Source: Ascidia mentula
Lineage: Eukaryota; Chordata; Ascidiacea; Phlebobranchia; Ascidiidae
Assembly: GCA_947561715.1 (NCBI GenBank)
Contig: OX387197.1
Coordinates: 5,887,001 to 5,951,000 of the forward strand
Direction of reading: 5' to 3'
Length of the DNA stretch: 64,000 nucleotides
Part shown: positions 11,229-27,800 of the stretch, piece after piece
Numbering within the stretch: position 1 is the first letter of the stretch
Layout of the letters: each line of letters begins with the position of its first letter
Notes under the pieces: generated by a model
What the model was told of the DNA's origin: nothing
Seen by the model: only the letters and a program-made list of their open reading frames with translations
The model's database searches: none
Translations under genes and position numbers: made by a program

Positions 11229-13004
11229 TGCAATTTGAGAATGAGCTGCACCCAGGTAGGTATTTTCAGTTTAATCAACAAATTCTACAGCCCGAAATTC
11301 AAAAGAAGGAAGTGAAAAGGATATTCATTAATTTACCAATATTGCACTGAAGGGTCGAGTTTTTCTATTCAATTTCTCAACAAACGGAGAGGAATCGACC
11401 CGCAACGGACTTTCCAATGCTTGACAGGGTTTTGGGATCATGTTGTTATGGCCATGCCCAAATTCATAGGAAAGAGATTGTACCAAGCGTATTTCAAAGA
11501 AGCATCAATGGTGTTTATCCAAGAAACGGGGATAGCTGTAATCAGCAACTTGTTTTGAAAAAATCTTGACAACGCAATCAAAGACGCCACCACACAATTT
11601 ACAGCATGAAAACTTATACAAATACGCAAACGCAAACACACTAAACTTTTATTTTTAAAGATTGTAAATATTAAACTTACGAAACTCTTTGGGGGTTGTA
11701 TTCTAATGCAACAGTACACAACCTGGAGTTCGTGGGCTTCAAAGGGGCCTGAACCAGAACTGCTCTGTTGCCTTTTGTAAGATATGTTTGTGTTACTTTT
11801 ACCTTTTGGCTATGTTTCGGGCCTATGTGACTAACGAAAGCCCACCCTTATATGGTTACTTCTGATGTCATGGAAATTTTAGGCAATGAATAGCAAGGCC
11901 TGCTGGGTGTGAAAGTTTCACATGGTTGCAAACATTTTTTGTCTCTGCCTGGATAAATAGATAAAAGTGGTGGGTAAAAGTGCATTGATACATGTATAAG
12001 TCGTTTAACTAAAACGTCGGCCTCAAAACATGTCAAGTTATTCATTACAACTTCTTTGCACGCAGGTTATTATTTCTTGTACAACATTTCGCTCAAAAAC
12101 TTGGTGTCGACGTTACCAAATGCAGGTTACTTACATGTCATGTTTTCTTATTATCATAATGCGTTTGCAACAGGTATTTTTTATCGCGGTAATCGCCCAG
12201 TGTATTATTATTTCATTTATTCCAATGCCAGTTAATCCGCCATATGTTGAAATGTTTTTTTTGTTAGCAACAAACTGCACGATAGCACGAGGCAACGCAA
12301 AGGCAAGGGACATGAGGACTAAACGGAAAAAAAGATGCACAAACGCGGAACTTGTCACACAGGGTTATTGATCGTTGTGGCGTCGGATGGCGTAGAAAAA
12401 AAACAGGATGCCACCACAGCTTCAATTGACAACGACGGGTGATTTTCCACGTTCATTATGATGCGCAACCAAAACCAATTAAACAGCTTAATCGGAATTA
12501 CCACATTTCCATGACCAAAAACAACGATTGCGAAAACAGACGAGTATTAATTCTGGTTTCAGCTGGGAGTTAGCGTTAAACACATTTTGTGTTTGCGGTT
12601 TTGTAATCGAGGTCGTTGGCAAAGGTTTTTACAGTCAATTTGTGTTTTTACTGTTTTTTTGCCTTGCGAACATCTCATTTCCATGATTGGATAAAACATA
12701 GATTTACTTATTTTTATTTATGACAATACAATATTTAAAACAATTTAAAATAGACGTACTAATTTTGCATCAATAAATTTGTTTTGAAAATCACTATATT
12801 TTAATAGACATCCTTTATTTTATTTTGAGCAAATTGCGACAAAAGCAAATATGGAAGTCTGCCATGTGTACCTTAAAAGAAGTCATTTAGACCAGGAGGT
12901 TTTTCTTGTAATTTTGTTACCGGTGTTTTGCAACTTGAGTGAAGGTAAAGTTTAGTGCGAGCTGGTTGTTACGTTTAATTAAAAAAGTTATTGTGCCGGT
13001 AACA
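11229..13004. other. Upstream region of ACTR1
   Basis: Apart from the candidate exon at 12135–12318, no gene is recognised. The last 300 bp before the ACTR1 start codon is AT-rich with no clear TATA box or initiator, so the transcription start cannot be placed. Confidence 0.4.
12135..12318 (-). CDS. Candidate orphan exon, two hydrophobic segments
   Basis: On the minus strand a strong acceptor (TTTTTTTCCGTTTAG) leads into 184 nt of open frame ending at a strong donor (GACAT|GTAAGT). The roughly 60 residues include LMSLAFALPRAIVQFVANKK and then GINEIIIHWAITAIKNTCCK. The spacing and residues recall helices 6–7 and the cysteine-rich start of helix 8 in rhodopsin-family receptors, but the NPxxY motif is not intact (NEIIIH). 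No flanking exon was identified. The opposite strand is also open here, which weakens the case. Confidence 0.3.
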
Positions 13005-16828
<3,824 letters not shown>

Positions 16829-19784
16829 GTGCTTTCTCTACCACATCTGCACCTTTGTTGCTTAGCAAATGAAGAGATTTTATTGTTCCTGTTTTGGTTG
16901 CTCTTCTAGCGCTGCAAAGGGCCACTGTCTGTGGCGCTTGGCCTGTTTCGACTGGGCTTTGTGCCTGGTATGTTTAAACGTATATTTTTGTGGCAACGCG
17001 AACAAAATGTGATCCATAATTCACTGTTTTGTTTGGCTGCTTTTCACGTAGGCTTGCTATATTTTTTCCGTCTCAAATCATAATATGACCAATGTTGTAA
17101 GAAGTTTCAGGCATTCAATATGTTTGTGCCCTCTAGTGTTGACCATGTTTCCATGTGTGGTACTATTTATTGTATTGGTTCCAAAAAAGTTGCATTATCG
17201 CTGTTTGGCAGCTAGCTTCATGTGCCACCTGCAATTTTGTAAACAATTGATTTTTTCCCAAAATTGCTGCCTGTCTTGGCTAACAAAAATTTAAAAAGAA
17301 AAATCGGAGTGGTTTGTTACGAAAAATTTGTCACCCTGACACCATGACAAATTTTATACAGCAAAAAACATGGATGTGATTTTAGAAAAGTAGCATTGCA
17401 AGTGTTTGTAGGAAATTTGAACGCAATTTTATAATGCTAATTCTTATTACATACAAATACCCTATTTCATTCTTATGAAAAGTTCAACAATTGTGGATAA
17501 TTATTCTAATTAACTGGTCTGTTGTTCACCAAGGATGTAGCCTCTGCCTAATCATGTTAATCTATAGGCCATCGAATATTTTGGCCCTTGAATTAAATAT
17601 ATAAGCAATCAAGCAATAGGCCTATTTGTGTTGTTCGGACATCATAACAATTTTCGGTCATGATTACTCAAAAAAACGTAACAGAAAATGTTCCTACTTT
17701 ACCTACCTACGAAACTCAACAAAAACTCTGTAAACGCCAGTTTTTCTGTGTGAAAATCTTGTTTATGGTCGTTTGCATGAAGCCCCCCCATCTTCCTGTT
17801 ATTTAGTCTTGACTGCTGAGATGTTGTCTAACCTTGTGGTATTAAACGTACGTTTCATATACCAAAAAGCCTGGTGAAGTGTCGTGAGGGGTAGTTTTAT
17901 CTCTGTCAAGTGCCAAGGGCTTGAGTGAAGTGTTTTGGAGATAGCTGTTGCCCCGAAATGATTTCAATACCTGTTGGGTGAAATTTTGTGTTGTTTCTCC
18001 TGAAATGGTGTTCAAAAATTAGTACCATTACTCTACTTTGCATTGGTGTAGGTACAAGCGGAAACGTTCATTAGCAGGTTACAATCTGCCAGCTTTCTGA
18101 CTTGAAAGGCAAATGTATTTTGCTATAAAAAAGCATTATCAGTGTCATATTCAAATTGTTATAGTTATACAGAGTTTTTAAAAGTGGTGCACAGTGGTAT
18201 TGTTGCCAAGACTTGGTTTAGTTTAACGTTACAGTAACAAAATTTACTGATGGCAAAATCTGATGATCTGTGTACACGCTTCTAAAGTTTCCTAAAAGTG
18301 ACAGAGCTTCACCAACTAAAAAAATTGTATATCTGCGTTGTTCAGCTTCTGTAAATAAGTGTTATCATCCTTGTGTTTAGTATCATTAAAAGCTTATTGG
18401 TTCAAGCAATTAAAATATCTGCTTATCTATTGCAGGCAAACAATGGATGAATAGATAAGATTATTTATCCCCTAATATATATTTACCTATTTCAAACACC
18501 CATTCAGTCTTATTGCTCTATCTATAAGCTACTGGATGTGCTGGGTTTTGAATTAGACAATGTGGCAATGGCCAAGTGATTTTATTCCCACATCAATTAA
18601 AGATATCAATAATTGAAGCTATGATAATTGGTGGTAAAATTACCACTTAAAGCTACTTAATTTCCAATAAACCAGGATTAAAATTAATCCTGTTTTGTTT
18701 GCTATTCCTGGTTCTTTTTATAATGCCATCAAGTATATGCACAGAACTTGTGTTTAGGCATGTATCATGGAGTTTTATTTGTCTCAAGGCCTTTGAAAAG
18801 GATGTAACATGAAGGTGGATGTTTTAAGCCAGCAATAGATAGACTGGCACCCTTTTAAGTGCATCAATAATTCAACAAGCTTAGCCAAAGAACCTTGTAC
18901 TTGAAAATTGAATGCAGTTTAAGTGACTATGAAGGATTTCACTTAACTTCTTTGTCAAATGCAAGTTTTTTTCATGTACATTTCCCCATCTTTATATGGT
19001 TTTATTTTTTGTATTTAAATGTATGACTTTGATATGTTTATTGACATTTCATATTCAATTTAGTGTGGAAAGTTAGCTAACCCAGCTTATTAAACTTTGC
19101 CAGTTGCATTGGTGAAAGATTTGCAATAAAGTAAACACTTAAATGTATTGTGTTTGTGTTGTGGATTCCAGAACACACAGTTCTTGAATACCATAGCTAG
19201 TTTTGTGGTAATTTTATGTTTGGATTATGTGGCAGATAGTATATCATTATTTCTGCACTTATTAAAGATTTTTTTATTAATAAGTTTTGTTGCAGGTCCC
19301 CAAAGTAAAATCTTAAAAGAACTGAATGTTAATAAAAGTTAAATCAAGGAGTGCAGGATAATGCAGTTTATTTGAAGCAACAATTAATAATGAAGTTTGG
19401 TCTAACAGTGCTGAGCCATGTCATTAGGAAAGGAGTATTGATATATACTTACCTAGTGACTCTACAACCAAGTGCTGACGTGAAGTAGACTTCTATTATA
19501 AGTCCTTATTAGTTTGCTGTGGTGTTCGACGTGTTTGCAAGTAGCACTTCAAACTTGTTGGGTGCCTTTATTGTCTCCATGTACCCTGTTTTGAATAGGA
19601 CTGCTTTGCTGATTAGTCTGACCCAAGGTGCCAGTGACAAGCTACATTGTCTGTCATGAATATCTTGGTTTATTCTTGGATATTTTATCTTTATCTTTGT
19701 TGTGTTTTATGTCATTATTTTTTTGTTATTAAAGTTATTTGGTAGTAACTTAAAAATTAGGATTTTTTGGGAACCAACTTGACA
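16829..19784. other. ACTR1 3' flank and upstream region of the headpiece gene
   Basis: There is no recognised coding exon. LIM-type CxxC/HxxC zinc motifs were looked for because the next gene belongs to a family that often has them, and none was seen. A polyadenylation hexamer AATAAA at 19125–19130, followed by a GT-rich stretch, could serve a long ACTR1 3' UTR, but this is not established. Confidence 0.45.
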
Positions 19785-19869
19785 ATGGTGGATTATGCCA
19801 TCAGGAAAAGGTAGGGATTGTTGTTTTGTGATTTCTGCAACAACCTTACAGTATCAACTTTTAGAAAAG

Positions 19870-22800
19870 ATGGAAAGTGAAATTGGCATTTCTCAAACTG
19901 AAGATCAAAGCTCGGATGATGTGGTAAGTTACTGCATGAAAAAATGCAAACAAATACATTTAGGAAATGTATCGAAGGCACTACTGGCAAAATAAAATCG
20001 TGCAGATAAATTTTAACACCAAGCACCACTAAGCAAAAACTTAATTTATTTTCAGTTCTTTATTTATATAAAAATACTATAATTCACGGATTTATTATTC
20101 TTTTAAAAGATATTTGGTTATTTTTTAATTTTTTCTACATGAAGTGGGTTGGTACTTTTTTTGAAATAAAACCTTGATATACAGTTTCACAAAGAAAGTG
20201 CCAGTGAAGGCAGTTCGGCAGATTTTCAACAACATGAATTACTGGACAATAATTACCCACAATACGTTACCTCCCCAGTTAGACCCGTGCACTTTCACCA
20301 CCCAGGTAAATAAACCTATGAGGATTCATGTTAAGTTCTTGATATTTATAAAGAAAACATGGGTAACATCTTCAATTCAAATAATAAATTACACATGTAA
20401 AGGTTGCTGATTTATGTGTGTCGTAGTTTGTGTTTTGCTTTTAAACAAAATTGACCCTCATTTCAACGCTTAACATTTGAATGAATTATTTACATTTTTT
20501 CCAAGGCAACGAAGGCTGTTTATCAGATGTGTGTTGAATGACTGATATGCCTTGCATTGAAGCAGCTGAAAAATTGATGAGCTTATTCCTTTGGCATCCA
20601 ATTTCACTATACTATATACGTCCCATTTAATAAAAAAAATATTAAAAGCCCTTATCACAACATTTTGTGTTCCAAACTATATGTAAAACTTCTAAAATCA
20701 CATCAATATATTTTTAGAGTACTTAAATGAAGTGAACAACAACAACAACCAAGTAATTATGAAACATCCTCAAAGAAGATCAGTTAACTCCCATCCAGAG
20801 TCAGGTGTTGATAGGAGGTCATTGACAGATCAGGAATTATGGAATTCACCTTTGTCAAACCAAAACCAAGGTGCCATGTTTCTTTTCACTTGCTCTGATA
20901 TCAATAAATAATTTGTAGTAATGATGTGTTGATTTACATGTCCTTTAGATAATGTTAAGAGAAAAATGACTTTTGCATAAATTCTAATTTCTCATTTGAT
21001 TTTGTTTTTACTTTAATGCATTCCTTGCTGCAGACTGGTGCCTGTGTGAGTAAAGTCGCATTTTCCTGTTGTTTTAGAAGTATTGGTGTCATATCAGAGT
21101 TATGATAAAATATTAAAAGTTTTGAGGACTGCATAAAAACTTGTAATCGCATAAAAATACTTGTTTATAACTTTGTAAAACATTGTTAATATAAAAAAAT
21201 AACTGTAAACAATTGGTATTCAATAATGTACAAGCTGTAATTTTATGCACCAAACAGGTTCGTGGTACACAAGATGGCAGGACAAAGAGGAAGAAGAAGC
21301 AATGGAGAGAAATGAAAGGAAAAAGGAGGAGCTGAAGAGGAGAACCACAGAAGAAGTAATTAAACAAATTGCTTTCTTTAATTGTCAAGACCTTTTTTGT
21401 ACTACATATTTCCAGGATAACAATTTTCTTTGTGATATCAGTTTCCTTTAACTGGAGGTTAATTTAAAGGCGGCAATCCCTGTATTTGAAAAAACAAACA
21501 TTAAATTCGACAAAAAAAAAAATGTATCTATTTAAAAGTAAAATTTTTTGAAAACGCTGACTAAAAAATAAAAAACAACACATCAACAATTGTTCGCTTA
21601 CACTTGTGTGTGTTTGCTGCATGTAAAACGATTTCTTCCTCAGCTCCTCAAGTTACCAAACAGCATGGGGAAATTGTTGCTCAAGGAACAGGAAAAGTTG
21701 GAGGTGAGGATGGAGAAGGAGTGTGTGGATCCACGACTCACATCCCGTTCTCCCGGAGCAAGCTCATCCATTCATTCGAGACCTCGATACAACAGCACCG
21801 TGAACTCATGTAAGAAAGTAACCTGAGGAATTGTATCACCGTCGTTGAACGAGAGCTCAGTGTAACAAATCCCAATGGAAAATATACAAACATGCACGCT
21901 TAAGTGTGATTTGGAATCATTTTATTGGCATGTATATCTTATTAGTGCGGAAAAATTAGTTTTGGCAGACAATCATTTGTTTGATCAAGACAACTAGTAA
22001 AAACCACATATAGTGCTGAGGTGCCATATAAGGAGCCAGTTATGGAACCTTTTTGCATTAACCCAAAACATACGCGGAGCCGCAAAGCCCCTCAATGCAC
22101 ACGAAAGAAATAAGCGACACTACACCCATTCAACACCATTGAAACTCCGGCAAAATATAGGGGTTCGTTCGTGAGCACCCCGGACTTGTCAAATGTTGCT
22201 TTTTTTTAATCACTTTATATTCTTTCAAAAATTCCCGTCTTTGTGCATGGGCTAAAGATCCGCAGGTTGCCGATCTGATATAGTGCATGAAATAACAATG
22301 CGCGAAAAAATGCAACTCAAACGAATGTTAAACTGTTTAGAAATGCAGTTATTTTGCCTCCATTTCTTCGTCATGGTGAATTAGGAAATTACGAAAGTAC
22401 AAATGTAAAGAAAGTTGTTTAATTGGGTTTGAACGGTCATTTCGATACGCCGGATGTCTCAGGTATATCGGAACGTATCGTACAGATGCCACACTTGTCT
22501 GAAACTTTAGTACATAATACTTTGATGCCAACTTCTAACATTGGTTTTCGCGCAGCACCATCGCGCACATTGAAAGAAGCAAGAAACACAAAGTTGGGAT
22601 ACAGCGTTCAAAACCTCAGCAGTCAGGTTAGTGGAACGACCTGTTTCTTGTTGTTTTGGAAGAGTTGAATGAACTGTGATGTATGTTGCTTGTAGGAAGA
22701 CGAAAACTCCAATCAACATCACGAAAACGGGAACGAAGCCGATGAGGGTTTGTGTTAAGTTGTCTGATAAAAACTGTTAAAACGAAGACTTAACGAATAT

Positions 22801-23701
22801 CTGGTTGCCTCACCTGAGAGGATGCATAATTTGTTTGTTTTTTAATTTAGTCCTATAGTATCATGTTTTATATAATGCCTATATGCCGGTTAAATATAAA
22901 TTGATGATTGTTTATGTGGTATGTGGTAGGTGCTAACAAAGCAGACCAGCTTGCAAAGCATGAGGGAAAAACGTCACCGTTCTGTTATAGTGAATCACGT
23001 TGCTGCACAGTTAACAACTTTATCAAGTGATATACTATACATTTTTTTGTGTACAGGCGATTTGGAAAACAGCACATTCATAGTCGTAAACAGGGAGCCT
23101 GGTAAACTGATGAAGGGAGAATCAATGCCGGAAATCTCTGGTCGGGTTAAGGTAAATGTACAAAAGCAGTCGTCCAGTTAAATATCATTTTTGATACATG
23201 TGATTGCACTGCCTTCCCATTTTATTCAGTTGTTTCCGTACCACGTTTTATCGACCCTCAACCGTCGCCTGCCCAAGGGAGTTGACCGGACTTGTTTGGA
23301 GGTATGCAGTCGCAGTCGTTACACACTAAGTACCAAAATGTCGATATTTGAAACCGAACCGAATATGTTTTGGATATTTTTGGTTTATATAAACGCCATG
23401 TAATTTTTTCAGTGAATTACCACAAAAACAATTAAGCCGACTTGAAACGGTCACAACTTTACTTTTAACCTGGTCATAAAAGTTCTAATTTTCCTGAAGT
23501 TGTTGATGTATTTTTTGATTTTAACTTAGATATGGTTTGAGCACAGCTTTCGCCAAAGTAACCATGATTCGCTTGATTATGAAACAGAAACATTTAACCG
23601 TGACTGAATTTGAACGCATCTTTGGCATGTCACGTGACGCCTTTTGGCGCCTTCCGAAGTGGAGAAGAATGGAAATGAAGAAGAAAGTTCACTTGTTTTA
23701 A
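19870..23701 (+). CDS. Dematin/ABLIM-family actin-binding protein with villin headpiece
   Basis: Likely an actin filament bundling or membrane-skeleton linker. The exon chain 19870–19923, 20185–20305, 20718–20870, 21258–21355, 21644–21809, 22463–22626, 22696–22747, 23057–23151, 23230–23301, 23588–23701 keeps phase and gives 362 codons. The last ~61 residues are a villin headpiece (LFPYHVLSTLNRRLPKGVDR then KHLTVTEFERIFGMS, ending KKKVHLF). Upstream, VHFHHPEYLNE resembles the HFHHPE segment of dematin, and a charged helix (EAMERNERKKEEL) leads into LGK-like SMGKLLLKEQEKLE, as in the dematin core. No LIM domains are visible, so it is closer to dematin (about 400 residues) than to full-length ABLIM. 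The start is uncertain: ATG 19870 (AAGATGG) is the first in-frame ATG after the acceptor at 19851. A putative noncoding exon ending at 19810 would carry two short out-of-frame upstream ATGs (19786, 19795). An optional exon near 22931 cannot be excluded. Confidence 0.85.
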
Positions 23702-24819
23702 CGTCAAACCCTCATCGCTTGTTTAGGACATACAAAGATCGAACACAAATCGAAATTTGGTGTTCTAGTAACTTTTAACAAGTGTTTTGAACATATCCTC
23801 AAACCAAAACTGCTGTGTCGTCTTGGTATGGGCGGCCTCTCGTCTCTACCTTAAACAGTAGGCCTGTAAATCACAAAAGTTACGCTTTTACTAATGGTTA
23901 CTTTAAACCTTCGTGTGCATTAATACTAATTGCTTCATTGTAGTGGTGTCAAATGTTTTCACAAATTTCCGCTAATTAAAGATGTAAAATATATGCCAGC
24001 CTTAATAATAGACTAATTTGCCTTTCGTAATACCGTGTTCTTTCTTTCAACTTATGATGTTGTCCTTTTACTGTTGTGGTGAATGCCTATCTGCTGTATC
24101 GAACTTCGCGCGTTGTTGTGAGCTGTTATTTACTACATTCTGTCGAATCGTATTTCATCACAGTCTTAATAAGGGACAGGATATTGTATTTTGAGGAAAG
24201 GGTGATTAAGCCTACACACCTCTCTAAAGGAATAACTAAAAATTGCTCAGTAGGCTACAGTTTGAAGGTATATAGGCCAACAAGTGGAGACAGAATACTG
24301 GGAGAGATTTCTTGAACTATGCAAGTATACCTGGTAAAACAGATGTATTATGAGTAGGTACATTTACAATTCATACGTTTGCAAACAATAAATTGTGGGT
24401 AATTAAAATGATACGCAGTTGGCAACAGAGTAAGTTCTAGGAAATGCGGGCCAATCAGTTAAAAACAAAATGTGGGTCTAGGTAAATGTTCATATTTCAC
24501 CAAAAAAATCATCTGCCGATGCTTTAACTAATTTACAAAGTTTGGTTGAATAGGAGAGTGGGTTAAGATTTTTATTTGAAAGTCTGTGGGACAAGCAGTA
24601 TGGAGCATGGCCGTGCTTTATGTTATTTTTTTGACTGAGCAAAAAACAACATTTTTTTGTTTGGTAAAGTCCCAAGTGACGTCATGCTGATTCAGCATTG
24701 ATTGAACGTTAGTTTGTTGTTTCATCTTTTCATTTGATTTGACTGAAGCGCTACAACATTTTCAAGCGCTTTTGTATATGAAAATAAAATGACAAAGGTT
24801 TACTTGAATTGACAAGATC
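23702..24819. other. Intergenic between headpiece gene and RBSN
   Basis: Nothing recognised. It contains the 3' UTR of the upstream gene and presumably the RBSN promoter. The 79-codon open frame at 24076–24315 has no domain features. Confidence 0.5.
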
Positions 24820-27800
24820 ATGGATAATATCCGTGAAGGTTTTTTGTGTCCCATATGCGTTCAAGATTTGGGGTCGTTTCATAAGTTGCAGCACCACTTC
24901 GAGAGCGCTCATTCTGCCGAAGACAAAGCGGTTTTTGATCAAGTAAAAGGTACCGTGGTTTTAGATACTGCTTGTCTATTGTGCTTTAGTTGTCGAAATG
25001 TAGTGAGTTGTCAAAAGAAGGGCCTTGCATACTAAATGACTTGGCAATTGTTATGTTCAAGCTGCCTGGTGTGTGTAGTCAAAATGTACTTTAAAAAATA
25101 TATACTAATGTTTTTCTTGGTATGCCACATAGATCGTTGTAATATGTGTGAAATGTATTGCCAATTAATACTTTATCTTGTTTACATGAATATGCACTTT
25201 TTGGTCCAGGTTTGTTTACGAAAGCTAAAGGGAAAATTTTGGGAAGAAATGAAAGCAACCATCAAATCACTAATAATGGTTATGAAGCATTAACACATCA
25301 TGAACATGTAGTATGGGAACCACAGGAAATTGGTAAGATGGAATTTGTGTTGATATTTAAGCCTACATATCTAATAACCCACATAGAGTTGGTTCATGTA
25401 TTTTGATTTCATTATTTGAGCTAATTTGTTTTGAGACAAAACATTCAGCAACCTATGTCACTATATTGTTATATTGACAGACCTTCATGACAGACTTAAT
25501 GAACTAAGTTGGTCCTTTCTATTCTTTTTCAGGGGTTGTAAAGTCCCATTTTGATAAGTACAAAAAGTTTCGGGACTCTCGGATTGATAGATTTGTCATT
25601 GAATCCAACAAGGTTCTCATTAGATTGGACAAGGTTGGTACTGTTGTGCTATTATTTTTTTTTTTAGAAACTGTTATGCAATATTGTATTTATTTTGTAA
25701 TGATACACACCATTTCGAAGGATATGATTTCAAATTAATAACTTGGCTATTTATAGTCAGCTGGTATTTTGCTACCACCCATATGTGAACTGATATGTAA
25801 ATTTATTTATAGTTTTTGTCATTATGTAACTGTCACTATATATATATATATATATATATATAAATCTTCCACTTTTGTAATATAACATACTGCATGGAAT
25901 ATTTTGTAGTATTTCACTTGTAGCCATAGTAGGCAAAGCTGTTTGGGGCTTGTAATTAAGTAAATCTGGATTTAAAATGTTTGGCAGATAACATGTGTAC
26001 ATTGTGTATATAGTGTACAATAAATTTACAGTTGATGAACCATGCTAAAGTAACTGGAAAGCAAAATACAAAAGGTATTTAATATTACAAATATCAGTTA
26101 AAAACTAGTAGCCTGCACCCTGTACCTTTAGTTCACCTGATTTGAATTGCACCACTAACATATTACATCTTTGCTTGGCCTGCGCTTTTAACCATCATAT
26201 GTTTTTCTTTGCTAGCTTATTTATTTCGATGAATTACAGCCTGCGAAGCGTAAAGGTACTTCATGCCAAATACTTTTGACTTAGTAATTGCAAGTTTTTG
26301 CTTGACACATGTATGCATGGAAATAAAAGCCATTTAGTGGCATACTGGTAGATGTTATTTTAAGCTTGTTTTGCGAGTTTGTGCTGATTTGGTTGTGTGT
26401 TTATATGTACCTGTGAACTCTATTGGTATTGCTTGACGACCATTGAAAAATAGTTTTTGCATGCAAACATGACAATTAGTAATTGAATATGTATCAATAC
26501 TCAATTAATTTTCAATTATGCACACCTGAATTAAAATTTAGAGCACTCCAGCATGAGCATGTTCCATCGTATAAGTTTTAAATTCACTTTTATGAACTTC
26601 CACTGTGTTGTAAAAAGACCTGCTATTAAAGCTAAATAACTATATGTAAATAAAAAATATTCCAGGACTATTGTAAACATCTTTATTTATGGCATCATTG
26701 TAATAGTTTTACTGGCTTTGTGTGTGTTGGTAATTCACAATTATCTAGAACTAATATTTCTATGTTAATCTCACAGAGTTTGAACAGACCCTTGTACCAT
26801 GGGTAAGAGATGAAGACGTTCCATTTTGCCCTACCTGTGGGGACAGATTCAATGTTGCAAGACGAAGACACCACTGTAGACTTTGTGGCTCTATTATGTG
26901 TACAAAGTGCTCACGTTTTATTACATACACATTGGCAGGTTTGTACATTTCATTATTGACAACAATACGCCCAGCTTATTGTTACTACCAGTTGGTTATG
27001 CCCGATAATTGCTTAGAACAGACATGGCCAAACACCTAATATGGTTTGCCCATCTCTGGTTTAGAAGCATGCAATAGCAAGACAAGTGTTTGTGTGTAAA
27101 GTACTGTGATGCAAATCCTAAAAGCAACAATAACAGGAAGGTTTGTAGTTTTATAGCAAAAACCTTTTTTAGCAAACTGTCAACATAGCAATAATTTGGC
27201 AGACCAACCACATCCACCAAATCTTTACTAAAATGCCTGCATTCTAATCCAAGAATGTTGATACCCAGAAAAACTTCTGGGTTTTCTGAACAAACATGTT
27301 TTCTTAAGACGAACTTGTTGAAACTCTACGTGAATCGAATTTATCCATGCCCCGTCAGCGAAGTCGCTCGTTACTCACCGTTCCACAGACATCGAATGAC
27401 CAGCAAGAGAGCATGGTGCGGTGCTGTCGAGACTGCTCCAGAATTTTGCAAAAGCGGAAAGAAAGGATAGAACAGAAGTACAACCAGCCATTGTTGGTGG
27501 CTTTTTACCAGGTTTGCATAATTGGACTGCCACTCAACTGTGCGGTTTTTCTTTATTCAAAGATATTCAAATTTGAATCTTATTTAACCTAATAAGGTTT
27601 TGGTCACACGCATGTTTAAATTGTCCCCTTTTTCATTTCTGTTAGAATAGTGCATTTTGTTTGTAGAAAGCGGCTATGTAATGACTGTATGGTAAATATA
27701 TTTTTAGGTAGCAAACAATCTATTACTTAGACCTGTTTTTTCATCTTAATCACTTCCAGCTTTGAATTTTTTTTGAATTTATTCACCTGTAAAGCATTAT

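Noticed and set aside
12030-12371. 113-codon plus-strand open frame with hydrophobic stretches
   Set aside because: The composition is AT-driven and there is no domain. The opposite strand has the better splice-site pair, though that too is uncertain.
22931-23029. Open stretch between two headpiece-gene exons, considered as an additional exon
   Set aside because: The flanking exons already join in phase (phase 1 to phase 1) and this stretch has no good donor in the needed phase. It may be alternative at most.
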